NCBI RefSeq assembly: GCF_003403015.1 | Contig: NZ_QURL01000003.1 | Span: forward strand, 186,001 to 250,000 | Direction of reading: 5' to 3' | Length of the DNA stretch: 64,000 nt | DNA from: Fulvimarina endophytica | GTDB taxonomy: Bacteria; Pseudomonadota; Alphaproteobacteria; Rhizobiales; Rhizobiaceae | Part shown: piece after piece, positions 56,601 through 63,946 of the stretch | How positions within the stretch are numbered: the stretch's first letter is position 1 | Layout: the number at the start of each line of letters is the position of its first letter | Translations under genes and position numbers: made by a program | Notes under the pieces: generated by a model | The model's input: the letters and a program-made list of their open reading frames with translations, nothing else | What the model was told of the DNA's origin: nothing | Database searches by the model: none

Positions 56601-58699
56601 TCGTCTCCGGGGAAGCGACCTTCGCCGAGGACGGGACCGAGCAGGACGCGCTCGCCGAATATCTCTTCGAGAACTTCTCCGGCGATATCGATCGCGATGG
56701 CGACGGCGTGGTCGACGGCAATGGAAAGATCTATTCGGAGGCCGATACCGGGCCCCTCGAAGACGAGCGCATCCAGAACCTCGCCTTCCGGGAGGACACC
56801 GTCTCGCTCGTCGAGGCCGGAGGACCGATCCTCGGCACCGAGGAGGACGACCGCCTGCTCGGCACCGACGGGGCGGACGAGATCGACGGTCTGGGCGGCG
56901 ACGACCGCTTGCATGGACTGGCCGGCGACGACGTGCTGCGCGGCGGCGAGGGTGACGACACGATCTTCGCCGATGCCGGCGACGATACGGTCGATGCCGG
57001 CTCTGGCGACGACACCGTCTTCGGCGGGGAGGGCGCGGACGCGATCCTCGGCGGCGACGGCTCCGACAGGCTCTTCGGCGAGGCGGGCGATGATCGCATC
57101 GACGGCGGGACCGGAGACGATCTGATCCTCGGCGGGGAGGGCGACGACATCCTCATCGGCGGCGCGGGCTCCGACGAAATCTACGGCGGCGCGGGCAATG
57201 ACGTCATCGACGTTCTCGACCCCTCGCCCACCGCCGACTACGTGGATGCGGGCGATGGCGACGACGTGGTCTCCGCCGGGCCGCTCGACTGGATCGTCGG
57301 CGGTGCGGGCGAGGATCGGGCGATCGTCGATTTCTCGCGCGGCTCGGACGGCACGCCCGTCGTGATCCTCAACGACGGCGCGGGCTCGATCCGCGCCAAT
57401 GACGGAACCCGCATCGAGGGCTTCGAGAGCGTGGAGCTCACGCTGACCTCGGGCGGTGACAGGGTTTCGACCGGCGATGTCCGCGCCACGATCATGGCCG
57501 GAGCGGGCGACGACGTCATCGTCACCGGAAGCGGCTTCGACATGATCGACGGCGGCGAGGGCGACGACCGCATCAATGCGGGCCGCGGCAATGATGAGGT
57601 GCGGGCCGGGGCCGGCAACGACATCGTCTATGGCGGTGGCGGGCTCGATACGCTCTACGGCGGGGAGGGCGACGACATCCTCTTCGGCGACGGCGGAAAC
57701 GACCGGATCTTCGGCGATGCGGGCAACGACCAGCTGTTCGGCGGATCGGGCAACGACCGCCTCTTCGGCGGCGAGGGCGACGATCTTCTGCGCGGCGACG
57801 GCGGCGACGACATCATCGACGGCGGGTCCGGCAGGGATATCGCGGTCTACGACGAAGCGGCCGGCGACGTGCGGCTCACGCGGGCCGAGAGCGGAGAGAT
57901 CACGCTCGCTTCGGCCGAGAGCGGCACGGACACCCTCACCGGTGTCGAGACGCTGCGCCTTGGCGGCATCGACTACCTGATCGGCGAGAGGGGCACGTCG
58001 TCCAACGACATCCTCTTTGCGAGCGATGCCGGCGACACCCTCAATGGCGGGTCCGGCAAGGATATCCTCGTCGGCGGGGCCGGCGACGACCGGCTTCTCG
58101 GCGGCGCGGGCGACGACATCCTCAACGGCGAAGACGGCGACGACGTCCTGTCGGGTGGCTCGGGCAACGACGTCCTCAACGGCGGTTCGGGCGACAACGT
58201 CCTCGAGGGCGGTTCGGGCAACGATCGTCTGATCGGGGGAACGGGCGACGACCGGCTCCTCGGCGGGTCCGGGGACGACGTCATCGAGCTTGGCGGCGGA
58301 AACGACTTCGTCGACGGCGGAAGCGGCACGGACACCGTGATCCTTTCGGGCAACAGCACCGATTACACGGGCACGAGCAGCGTCCGGGGCTTCGAACTTG
58401 CGAGCGAGACCCAGAGCGTCGAGATGCGCGGCGTCGAGCGCCTCGTCTTCGACGATCGCGAGGTCGACCTCACGGATGGCGGGGACGCCTTCGATGCCCT
58501 CTTCGCATCGACGGACGGCACCGGCACGAGCGGTGGCAGCGACGGGTTCTCCTTCACCTTCCCGGGTTCGGGATCGTTCGGCGCCGCCTTCGAAGCCTCT
58601 GCGCAGGAGCTTTTCGACTTTGCCGGGGCCGGGATCGAGGCCGCGGCTTCACACGCGATGGCGCAGCCGCAGGACCCCTACGACTTCAACGCCGCCTGA
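50663..58699 (+). CDS. Giant RTX exoprotein: lamin-tail-like, choice-of-anchor I, ExeM/NucH-type nuclease, 5'-nucleotidase-type region
   Basis: 2678 residues with no N-terminal signal peptide. Residues 1-165 are lamin-tail-like (FFINEFHYDNSGADVGEFVE); about 185-680 are choice-of-anchor I; about 692-1370 are an ExeM/NucH-type OB fold and endonuclease/exonuclease/phosphatase domain with N1006, E1076/E1078, D1265-x-N1267 and S1358-D1359-H1360. About 1380-2000 is a metallophosphatase/5'-nucleotidase pair (GNHDFDFG at 1468; GGGIRASI at 1806). About 2056-2565 holds three blocks of GGxGxD calcium-binding RTX repeats. A hydrophobic tail ending DFNAA is the type I secretion signal. It probably degrades extracellular DNA and releases phosphate. 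Confidence 0.93.
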   Translation: MNFFINEFHYDNSGADVGEFVEVAGPADADLDGFSIVLYNGSNGASYASYALSEAMSAITGNVRFITVETPGIQNGSPDAIALVGPQGVVEFLSYEGSLTATDGPAAGMTSRDIGVAEGGDTPVGYSLQRTGTGSEGAEFAWSGPAAETRGTVNAGQTIAFDDEGANDGGDQGGDAGIAPRRSASIELSGAEIVAFDSATKRFFVTSDIGLQIIDGSDPFNDDPDDGVDGLTLIAVIDPTTLIDSATGEAFDNSAFTSVAVAGGLVVAALPAADKTAEGSVLFFDAATGDYRGSVTVGALPDSLAISADGRFVVVANEGESSGASNEPDAAVNPNGSVSIIAIDASDPSASTVATHDFTHASITAEALRAMGARVNDAAPSVAADIEPEYVTLTGNRAVITLQENNAVAVIEDITNFDGFTISDIQGLGYKNHSLPGNALDPSDRDDAIDFDPANVNGIYMPDGVATYTVDGRTYTVLANEGDDREVDAARAGSLTLDADAFPNAAALQAAGALGRLTVSTVDGDVDGDGVFEALFSFGARSFSIRDEDGDLVYDSGDMLDRIAAELGIYDDGRSDNKGVEPEAIEIGIVDGRVYAFVGLERANATFAFDISDPKAATYVGAYLAEGDAAPEGLKFVAAADSGSGSNLLVVANEGSNTLTVYDLGGTAPEGPEGPGEPEEPGEPNEPAITLISAIQGTPDTQRDDGFGDASGSPLRGETVTIEAIVVGDFQNGDGDEGRNLRGFYVQEEDSDADGDARSSEGLFIFEGTGNLLTDVAIGDKVRITGTVAEFFGETQLDVSRGGVIEIVSSGNALPSAAVIELPAAGTSLSQNGDVQPDLEAYEGMRVTVEETLTITEQFQLDRFNEIKLFDTNGFEQAGPAGTTITGERPFQFTQYNAPDAAGNAAYIETVGSRTITYDDGLNTQNQPISNLQGFENYSTGTAPRMGDTVTGLSGILDYKFAGNAVSGATWRIRATEEDANSFENANERPAEMLSPSGNLKVAAFNVLNFFTTLDQFPDTGADDVGPNQNLEPRGADTSPQGAVPGTSSTAEYDRQLSKLVEAISGLDADIVSLIELENDFLAGGRSPGDQSAQGDRGIAIAALVEALNAHGDGDTYAYVDPGQEFVGGDAIAVGMIYRADKVKVADGTSPAILTDEGVDQSILDRSTVDNNGGAAGGSVFDGPSTNRSPLAVTFQELDADGGLLTVVANHFKSKGGSGEGADADAGDGAGNFNQMRLLAAEALDAWLKTNPTGSDTSNVMLVGDFNAYASEDPIDYLTGTAGFVDVAAALLNSAYSFVFDGLIGTLDYAFASMDLFDKIVDAIEWHINADEADALDYNLEFGRDPGIFDGTNPYRSSDHDPIVVGMNLSEDTPVAGGNYTLELLHFSDQEALSGAIEAAPNLSAVLNALRAQDLGADGIADNTLTLSSGDLFIPGVFANASQALYGARGLASIQIQNELGIQASALGNHDFDFGPAALAALIDGSAGGDILGADFAGTAFPYLSANLNFATQPDLAALEIDGGQAPQGGVVTSSTVIEVGGEKIGVVGATTPTLARISSTGSLEILPLEFDDTPTEDQLDALAFVIQAEVDAILEANPDMNKVILSAHMQRIGIEEALATRLSGVDIVIAGGSNTRLFDDNDRPRDGDSDQGQYPIFTQDADGNPVAIVNTDGSYKYVGRLVVEFDENGHIIADSYDADVSGAYATDAQGVADLGAEDLVDPEIRQIVDEIEAQIVATEGNVFGISDTYLNGNRSGLSTATDPDGVRTQATNLGNLTADANLAYANRAAAELGEEGPVLVSIKNGGGIRASIGEVTVPAGATEAVRLPNGEIVDSEGNVVKPEGGISENDIATALAFNNSLSLLTITRADLVNILEYGVGALPGVSGRFPQLSGIELSFDPSRPAGERIVNASIVNEAGEALFDLVVDGEIAGDPSQTFRIVTLSFLADGGDGYPFPTGEGLERVDLNDLDGDGAADGLVSGEATFAEDGTEQDALAEYLFENFSGDIDRDGDGVVDGNGKIYSEADTGPLEDERIQNLAFREDTVSLVEAGGPILGTEEDDRLLGTDGADEIDGLGGDDRLHGLAGDDVLRGGEGDDTIFADAGDDTVDAGSGDDTVFGGEGADAILGGDGSDRLFGEAGDDRIDGGTGDDLILGGEGDDILIGGAGSDEIYGGAGNDVIDVLDPSPTADYVDAGDGDDVVSAGPLDWIVGGAGEDRAIVDFSRGSDGTPVVILNDGAGSIRANDGTRIEGFESVELTLTSGGDRVSTGDVRATIMAGAGDDVIVTGSGFDMIDGGEGDDRINAGRGNDEVRAGAGNDIVYGGGGLDTLYGGEGDDILFGDGGNDRIFGDAGNDQLFGGSGNDRLFGGEGDDLLRGDGGDDIIDGGSGRDIAVYDEAAGDVRLTRAESGEITLASAESGTDTLTGVETLRLGGIDYLIGERGTSSNDILFASDAGDTLNGGSGKDILVGGAGDDRLLGGAGDDILNGEDGDDVLSGGSGNDVLNGGSGDNVLEGGSGNDRLIGGTGDDRLLGGSGDDVIELGGGNDFVDGGSGTDTVILSGNSTDYTGTSSVRGFELASETQSVEMRGVERLVFDDREVDLTDGGDAFDALFASTDGTGTSGGSDGFSFTFPGSGSFGAAFEASAQELFDFAGAGIEAAASHAMAQPQDPYDFNAA
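56829..58350 (+). repeat. RTX nonapeptide repeat region
   Basis: Coding repeats of GGxGxDxUx in three blocks, split by two non-repeat inserts (about residues 2190-2270 and 2390-2450). At DNA level they show as runs of GGCGACGAC-type units. Confidence 0.9.
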
Positions 58700-58728
58700 T
58701 CGACCGGCGCCATCGAAGACCATTGGCC

Positions 58729-58758
58729 GGCCGCCGCATTCGAAGGAATGCGGCGGCC
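58729..58758 (+). terminator. Hairpin downstream of the giant RTX gene
   Basis: GGCCGCCGCATTC, loop GAAG, GAATGCGGCGGCC: a perfect 13-base stem 30 bases after the stop. No T-tract follows, so the mechanism is uncertain. Confidence 0.6.
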
Positions 58759-58940
58759 GCACGCGTTCGGGGATGACGCACGGACGCACGGACGCAGGGA
58801 TGCACGGATCGCCGGACGCGGCTCTGGGATCGCGCAAGCCGGCAAAGCCGGGCGATCGGCGCGAGCGGAATGGATGAAAGGAAGGGGTCGCGCGGCGATC
58901 GCCGGGGATGCCTGCCCGCCGGCCGGCCGTCCGGTTGCGG

Positions 58941-60362
58941 TCAGTTCGCGGTTTGGCCTTCGGCCGGGGCCGGCTTGTCGGCGGCGCCGGTCATCTTGGC
59001 CTTCAGTTCGGCGCAGTGATCGGTGGTGTTCGCGCGGGGCGTGAAGATGGTGAAGTCGAAGGGGGCGGGCGTGTCGTTCGACAGACCGTAGTCGAGAGGG
59101 GCGTTCGCCTCCGAGGAGGAGACCTCGACCATCTGGACGGCGACGGATTCGTCCGTGCCGGTCAGGCCCTCGATGACCGCGGGCACGCCGCGATCGGTGC
59201 GGGCATGGCCGGAGCCGGCGATGAGGATGGCCGAGCCGTTCTCCTTCGCCGCCTCGATCATGGATGCGGCCATCGAACCGTCGCGCAGGCGCTGGACGAA
59301 TTCCATGGGCGCGAGGGCAGCCTGTGGCAGGAGACCGCAATGGGAGGCGGCGAGCTCGTCCTTCAGATCCTGGCTGAGCGCCGGATCGACCGGAAGATCG
59401 AGGCCGAGGCGGGCGCGCTCGACGGCCGGAACCGCATCGAGACCGCCGGCCGACAGATTGCGGATCGTGTCGCGGTCGAGATCGCCGGCCCGGATGGGGA
59501 GCTGGTTGTCGGCGGCCGCCTTGAAGATCGGCTCGTAGATCGAGAAGTCGGGCCAGCCGCGCTCGTTCCAGCGCAGGGTCCTGGCGAGTTCGGTGAGATT
59601 TCCCGGCGTCGAGGCGTCGAGATTGCGCAGGAGTTCGGAAAAGCCTGCCGGGATCATCTCGAAGACGAGGGCGGGTTTGGCGTCGTCCTCTGCCACCCGG
59701 CGCACGATGCCGGCCTGGAGGCGGTGATGATCCGGATTGTCGTGGATCTCGCCGAGGAGCACGTAGCGCGCGCCCTTGACCGCCTCGACGAGGCTTGCGG
59801 GATCGGACGGGGAGCCGTCGGCGGCGACGATCGAGCCGATGAGACGGTTGTCGGAATAGATCGAGCTGCGCCAGGTCTCGTCTTCGGTGTCGAAGAGCTT
59901 GGTGGCGAGCGATTTCGGCGCGTCCTGCGTCCCTGCGTCTCCCGAAGCGGGGGCGGCTACGGGCTTGGCGGAAGAGGACGCGGCCGTGGTCAGGAGATCG
60001 GCGGGGCCGGTGAAGGCGAGGACGGCCGGGTTTTCCTGGCGGAAGGCGGGCGAGGAGAAGGCGACGCCGGGGCTGCGTGCGGCGATCGCCTCGAGCGCCT
60101 CGGCCGCACCGGAGGGGCGCATCTCGTCAGCCGAGCCGGGACCGGCGGAAAAGGGGGTGGCGGTCGCCACGACGACCGGGTCGCCATCGGCTTCGGCGAA
60201 GGGAACCGTGATGCTGGTCGCCGATGTCGGGATATCGAAACCGTCCTCGGCGCTCTGCAGGGGCAGGCTGTCCCAGACCGAATTCAGGCGATCGGCGACG
60301 GCATAGCCCGAGACGCCGACGACGCCGATGCTGAGAGACGCGATGACACCGAAGCGCTTCAA
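58941..60362 (-). CDS. ChaN-family (PF04187-type) haem-binding/uptake protein
   Basis: 473 residues from a TTG at 60362 with GAGGA seven bases upstream; another TTG at 60428 would add 22 residues. A membrane segment (about 5-25) starts the protein, followed by a 150-residue low-complexity linker. The ChaN core (about 190-420) has YVLLGEIHDNPDHHRLQ, LVFEMIPAG and ILIAGSGHARTDRGVP. C-terminal sequence is disordered. Characterised ChaN binds haem as a dimer; the role here is inferred only. No haem transporter is adjacent. Confidence 0.78.
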   Translation of the reverse strand: MKRFGVIASLSIGVVGVSGYAVADRLNSVWDSLPLQSAEDGFDIPTSATSITVPFAEADGDPVVVATATPFSAGPGSADEMRPSGAAEALEAIAARSPGVAFSSPAFRQENPAVLAFTGPADLLTTAASSSAKPVAAPASGDAGTQDAPKSLATKLFDTEDETWRSSIYSDNRLIGSIVAADGSPSDPASLVEAVKGARYVLLGEIHDNPDHHRLQAGIVRRVAEDDAKPALVFEMIPAGFSELLRNLDASTPGNLTELARTLRWNERGWPDFSIYEPIFKAAADNQLPIRAGDLDRDTIRNLSAGGLDAVPAVERARLGLDLPVDPALSQDLKDELAASHCGLLPQAALAPMEFVQRLRDGSMAASMIEAAKENGSAILIAGSGHARTDRGVPAVIEGLTGTDESVAVQMVEVSSSEANAPLDYGLSNDTPAPFDFTIFTPRANTTDHCAELKAKMTGAADKPAPAEGQTAN

Positions 60363-60601
60363 GCGTTCGTCCTCATGATTTCCCCGTTTCCTGGCGCTTG
60401 GAGATCGCGTCCGCGACCCGAAATTCAAGCTCCAGTCTCCTGTTTCGGCACCGGATCGAGCGGCCGCTTCGAGCGCTTCGAGCCGATGGTTCGAGCCGGC
60501 GCGCTCCCCAGCGCGCCCGTCTTCCGTCGACCTTTCACGGAAGATGTGGCGAAACTATTACAATATGGGTGAATGACCCGTAAAACCCGGCCGTTCAAGC
60601 C

Positions 60602-61834
60602 TCAGTCCAGCTCCGCCAGGAGGGCGCGGGAGGGCCAGCAGGTTTCGGACCGGCCGAGTTCCTTCTCCACCGCGCCGATGGCGCGCCGCGTCTTGAAGCC
60701 GGCGAGCCCGTCGACGCCGCCGACATCGTGGCCCCTCGCGACGAGCCTGCGCTGAAGCTCGGCGACATCGCCGCGCGTCAGGGCATCCGTGGGTGTCCAG
60801 CCGGTGGCGAGCTTCCCGCTGCCGGCCATCCGGTCCGCCGCATGGCCGACGAAGAGGGCGTAGAGATCGGAATTGTTGTAGGTCTTGAGGACGTAGAAGT
60901 TCCGGGTGGCGACGAAAGCGGGGCCGGTGCGCCCGGCCGGCATCAGGAGATGGCCCTCGGCCGCGACCTCGTGTTCGGGGAAGGGGCGGCCGGAGACGCG
61001 GGCAACGCCATCGGCGACGAAATCGGCGATCGGTCGGCCCTTGTCCGGGCCTTCCATCGTGCAGGAGACGGTTTGCGGGAACCGGGCCTCGAACCCCCAG
61101 TCGCGGCCCGCGACCCAGCCATGGCTCTTCAGATAGTTCGCGATCGAGGCGAGGGTGTCGGGCACCGAGGACCAGATGTCGCGTTTGCCGTCGCCGTCGA
61201 AATCGACCGCGTAGTCGAGGAACTTGGAGGGCATGAACTGGGGCTGGCCGAGGGCGCCGGCCCAGGAGGACTTCATCTCGGAAACCTGCCGGTCGCCGTT
61301 CGCCGCAATCTTGAGGGCCGCGATCAACTCCTTGCGGAACATCTCCTTTCGGCGCGACAGGAAGGCCTTGGTGCCGAGGACCGAGAAGACGTCGTGGGGG
61401 ATCGCGGCCTTGCCGAAGGAGGATTCGCGGCCCCAGATCGAAACGAGGATCGGCCCCGGCACGCCGTAGCGCGCCTCGATTTCGGCGATGAGCCGGGCGT
61501 GGCGCTCGAGAAGGGTCCGGCCGCCAGCCACCGTCGCGCCGACGGCGCGCTCGGAGAGATAGTCCGAACCGTTCCTGAATTCGGCCTGGAAGTTGATCCG
61601 CTCCACCGGCTCGGAGGCGCCGGGAAGGATGAGATCGGGAAGATCGAGATCGAGCGCGGCAGTGGCGAAGGCGGCCTCGAAAATCTCACGCGGAACGCTC
61701 GACGCTTTGGCCTGCGGCCAGATCTCCTCTTCGAGGAACGTCTCGAAGCGCTTGTCCAGCGAAGGATCGGCGCGGGCCGGCGACAGGCTCGGCGCGAGCA
61801 TTGCGAGAAGGGCTATGAGGAGCGGCAGGCGCAT
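60602..61834 (-). CDS. Lytic murein transglycosylase, MltB type
   Basis: 410 residues. A signal peptide ends SPARA (about residue 22). The SLT_2 domain has catalytic E137 in SIWGRESSFG, the family motif SWAGALGQPQFMPS and DFDGDGKRDIW. A C-terminal peptidoglycan-binding domain (about 345-405) holds RGDVAELQRRLVARG and VDGLAGFKTRRAI. It cleaves glycan strands to 1,6-anhydromuramyl products in the periplasm. It is divergent from the formate/nitrite transporter-family gene. Confidence 0.93.
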   Translation of the reverse strand: MRLPLLIALLAMLAPSLSPARADPSLDKRFETFLEEEIWPQAKASSVPREIFEAAFATAALDLDLPDLILPGASEPVERINFQAEFRNGSDYLSERAVGATVAGGRTLLERHARLIAEIEARYGVPGPILVSIWGRESSFGKAAIPHDVFSVLGTKAFLSRRKEMFRKELIAALKIAANGDRQVSEMKSSWAGALGQPQFMPSKFLDYAVDFDGDGKRDIWSSVPDTLASIANYLKSHGWVAGRDWGFEARFPQTVSCTMEGPDKGRPIADFVADGVARVSGRPFPEHEVAAEGHLLMPAGRTGPAFVATRNFYVLKTYNNSDLYALFVGHAADRMAGSGKLATGWTPTDALTRGDVAELQRRLVARGHDVGGVDGLAGFKTRRAIGAVEKELGRSETCWPSRALLAELD

Positions 61835-61938
61835 TCCCGGCTTCCGGTTGGATTGTCCGGCGAGGCGAAGGACAAGGCCCAAGCGCCGCACCTGATAGAA
61901 GTTCACGCGTGAGCGACTAGATCGAACCTCACGAAGAT

Positions 61939-61958
61939 TCCCCGCAGACGGGGATTTT
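61939..61958 (+). terminator. Terminator-like hairpin in the divergent region before the FNT gene
   Basis: TCCCCG, loop CAGA, CGGGGA, followed by TTTT. It points rightward, 63 bases before the FNT start, although no gene precedes it on that strand. Confidence 0.4.
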
Positions 61959-62020
61959 CCCAAGGGACGGGTGGGCGAGCCGAAGGCTGCCACGATCCTC
62001 ATTGCGAAGATGGCGAACGA

Positions 62021-62995
62021 ATGACCGAGAGCAAACAGGGTGACGATGCGGTCTCCTATGGCGGGGACGAGGAAGGGACCGGGGCTTCGGAGGGCGCCGG
62101 CACTGGCACGGACACGGGTACGGGCAACGACCGCTCCCATGCGAGCCGTGTGACCGAGCACCGGCTGGAGGTGGAGGGCTCGTCCCTGACCTCGAGCGAG
62201 CTCGAGGAGGTCGACCACCGCATGAAGCTGCGGCCGCTCGCGGTCTACGAGATCGTGCGCCAGGAGGGCGAGGACGAGCTGACCCGGCCCAATCGCAGCC
62301 TCTGGTGGTCGGGGCTCGCGGCCGGGCTCTCGATCGGCTTCTCGGTCTATACGGAAGCGGCGCTGAGGGCCTATCTGCCCGATGCGCACTGGACCCCGCT
62401 GGTGGACAGTCTCGGCTATTCGGTGGGCTTTCTCATCGTGATCCTCGCGCGCCAGCAGCTCTTCACCGAGATCACGCTGACGGCAGTGCTGCCCGTCATC
62501 GCCCGCCCGACCATGCGCGGCGTCTTCGCGGTCGCGCGGCTCTGGTCGATCGTTCTTGCGGCCAATGTGGTGGGGACGGCGATCTTCGCCCTCGGGATCG
62601 CCTTCGACGTTCTGAACACCCCCGATATCGTCGCGGCCGCGATCGAGGTGAGCCGGGAGGGAACGGCGGGAGACTTCTTCGACATCCTGCTGCGCGGCAT
62701 CGCGGCCGGCTGGATCATGGCGACGGTAGTCTGGCTGATGCCGTCCGCCAAGGGCTCGGGCTTCGTCGTCATCGCGCTCCTCACCTCGCTCATCGCGCTC
62801 TTCCACCTCGCGCACGTGGTGGCCGGCTCGGTGGAGGCCTTCACCCTGGTCTTTTCCGGCGAGGTCGCGCTGCATCAGGCGGTGTTCGGCTTCCACCTGC
62901 CGGCACTCATCGGCAACGTTCTGGGCGGCTCGGCGCTGTTCGCGCTGATCAGCTACGGCCAGGTGGCCGACGAACTGGACGAGCGAGGGAACTGA
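62021..62995 (+). CDS. Formate/nitrite transporter (FNT) family protein, YfdC-like
   Basis: 324 residues. About 85 polar, disordered N-terminal residues (Gly/Thr-rich) precede six membrane helices. Segments SLWWSGLAAGLSIGFSVYTE, QQLFTEITLTAVLP and AGWIMATVVWLMPSA fit the FNT pore architecture; the branch resembles E. coli YfdC rather than FocA or NirC. It should form pentamers that pass small anions. The substrate is unknown. The long charged N-terminus is unusual for FocA-type channels. Confidence 0.85.
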   Translation: MTESKQGDDAVSYGGDEEGTGASEGAGTGTDTGTGNDRSHASRVTEHRLEVEGSSLTSSELEEVDHRMKLRPLAVYEIVRQEGEDELTRPNRSLWWSGLAAGLSIGFSVYTEAALRAYLPDAHWTPLVDSLGYSVGFLIVILARQQLFTEITLTAVLPVIARPTMRGVFAVARLWSIVLAANVVGTAIFALGIAFDVLNTPDIVAAAIEVSREGTAGDFFDILLRGIAAGWIMATVVWLMPSAKGSGFVVIALLTSLIALFHLAHVVAGSVEAFTLVFSGEVALHQAVFGFHLPALIGNVLGGSALFALISYGQVADELDERGN

Positions 62996-63257
62996 GCGCG
63001 GCGGGATAGGGACGAGGATGGGGACGGGGACGGGGACCGAACGTCTTCGTCCTGTAGCCGGCCACTGAAAAGCAGCGCGGGGCGGACACGGTCCCATAAG
63101 GCCCCGAAAAGCGGGGTTTTTGGAGAAGGCGTTGCTCCAGATCGAGGTCGCAGGAGAAAATTCGACGCCGGAAAAACGGAACGATGGAAGAGGGGCAGGC
63201 CTTAACGCTGCGAACGTCACGCCGTCAGGCAGACGAAACAATCGGGAGACTTCCTTC

Positions 63258-63878
63258 ATGAAACGCCTTGCTCTCGCAACCGCCGCAGCAGCCCTCGCCC
63301 TTTCGCCGGCCCTCGCCCAGACGACGTCCAGCGATCCCGCGACCTCGGCCCCGTCCTCCTCGTCCACGATGTCGGGTGACTCCGGCTCCATGTCGGGCGG
63401 TTCCGGCTCGTCGATGTCCGGCGACACGGGTTCGTCCATGTCGGGTGACACCGGCTCCTCCATGTCGAGCGATTCCTCGTCCTCCTCGTCGTCGTCCATG
63501 GGCGGCGGAATGTCGAGCCAGGACATGGTCGCCTCGCAGGACAAGGTGATCAAGGCGCTGGAGGATGCCGGCTACACCGATCCGCAGATCATGGACGCCG
63601 CCTACATGATCCAGGCGAAGACGCCGGATGGCGAGCAGGTGCTGATGATGATCGACACGAGCGGCCGCGTGATGGGCGCCCAGCCGGCTCCGGGCGGCAT
63701 GGCGAGCGGTTCCTCGTCTTCGGACATGTCGGGCTCGTCGTCCTCGGGCATGTCGGGCGGATCTTCGTCGGACATGTCGACCGGCTCGTCCACGGGCATG
63801 TCCGGTGGCAGCTCCTCGGACACGATGGGCGGCTCGACCGGCGGCACGACGGGTTCGTCCACGGGCACGACCAACTAA
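63258..63878 (+). CDS. Secreted Ser/Gly/Met-rich repeat protein with a PepSY-like core
   Basis: 206 residues. A signal peptide ends SPALAQT (about residue 21). Two low-complexity arms (about 22-85 and 145-206) are built from SGDTGSSM and GGSSSDMS type repeats. Between them, about 88-140, lies a folded segment with IKALEDAGYTDPQIMDAAYM, then VLMMIDTSGRVMG, which resembles a PepSY-type unit. Function unknown. Upstream distance and GGGAGACTT give a clear ATG start. A strong terminator follows. Confidence 0.65.
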   Translation: MKRLALATAAAALALSPALAQTTSSDPATSAPSSSSTMSGDSGSMSGGSGSSMSGDTGSSMSGDTGSSMSSDSSSSSSSSMGGGMSSQDMVASQDKVIKALEDAGYTDPQIMDAAYMIQAKTPDGEQVLMMIDTSGRVMGAQPAPGGMASGSSSSDMSGSSSSGMSGGSSSDMSTGSSTGMSGGSSSDTMGGSTGGTTGSSTGTTN

Positions 63879-63911
63879 GGACCGCTTCGCACACGGCGGA
63901 CACCGTATAGC

Positions 63912-63946
63912 AAAGCCGGCGCATCCTCGGGATGCGCCGGCTTTTT
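63912..63946 (+). terminator. Rho-independent terminator after the Ser/Gly/Met-rich gene
   Basis: AAGCCGGCGCATCC, loop TCG, GGATGCGCCGGCTT, followed by TTT. The stem is perfect. Confidence 0.88.

Noticed and set aside
50588..56914. A 2108-codon open frame antisense to the giant RTX gene
   Set aside because: The sense frame has clear domains and RTX repeats; the antisense translation is a biased Asp/Arg/Val/Gly sequence with no domain, as expected from GC-rich third positions.
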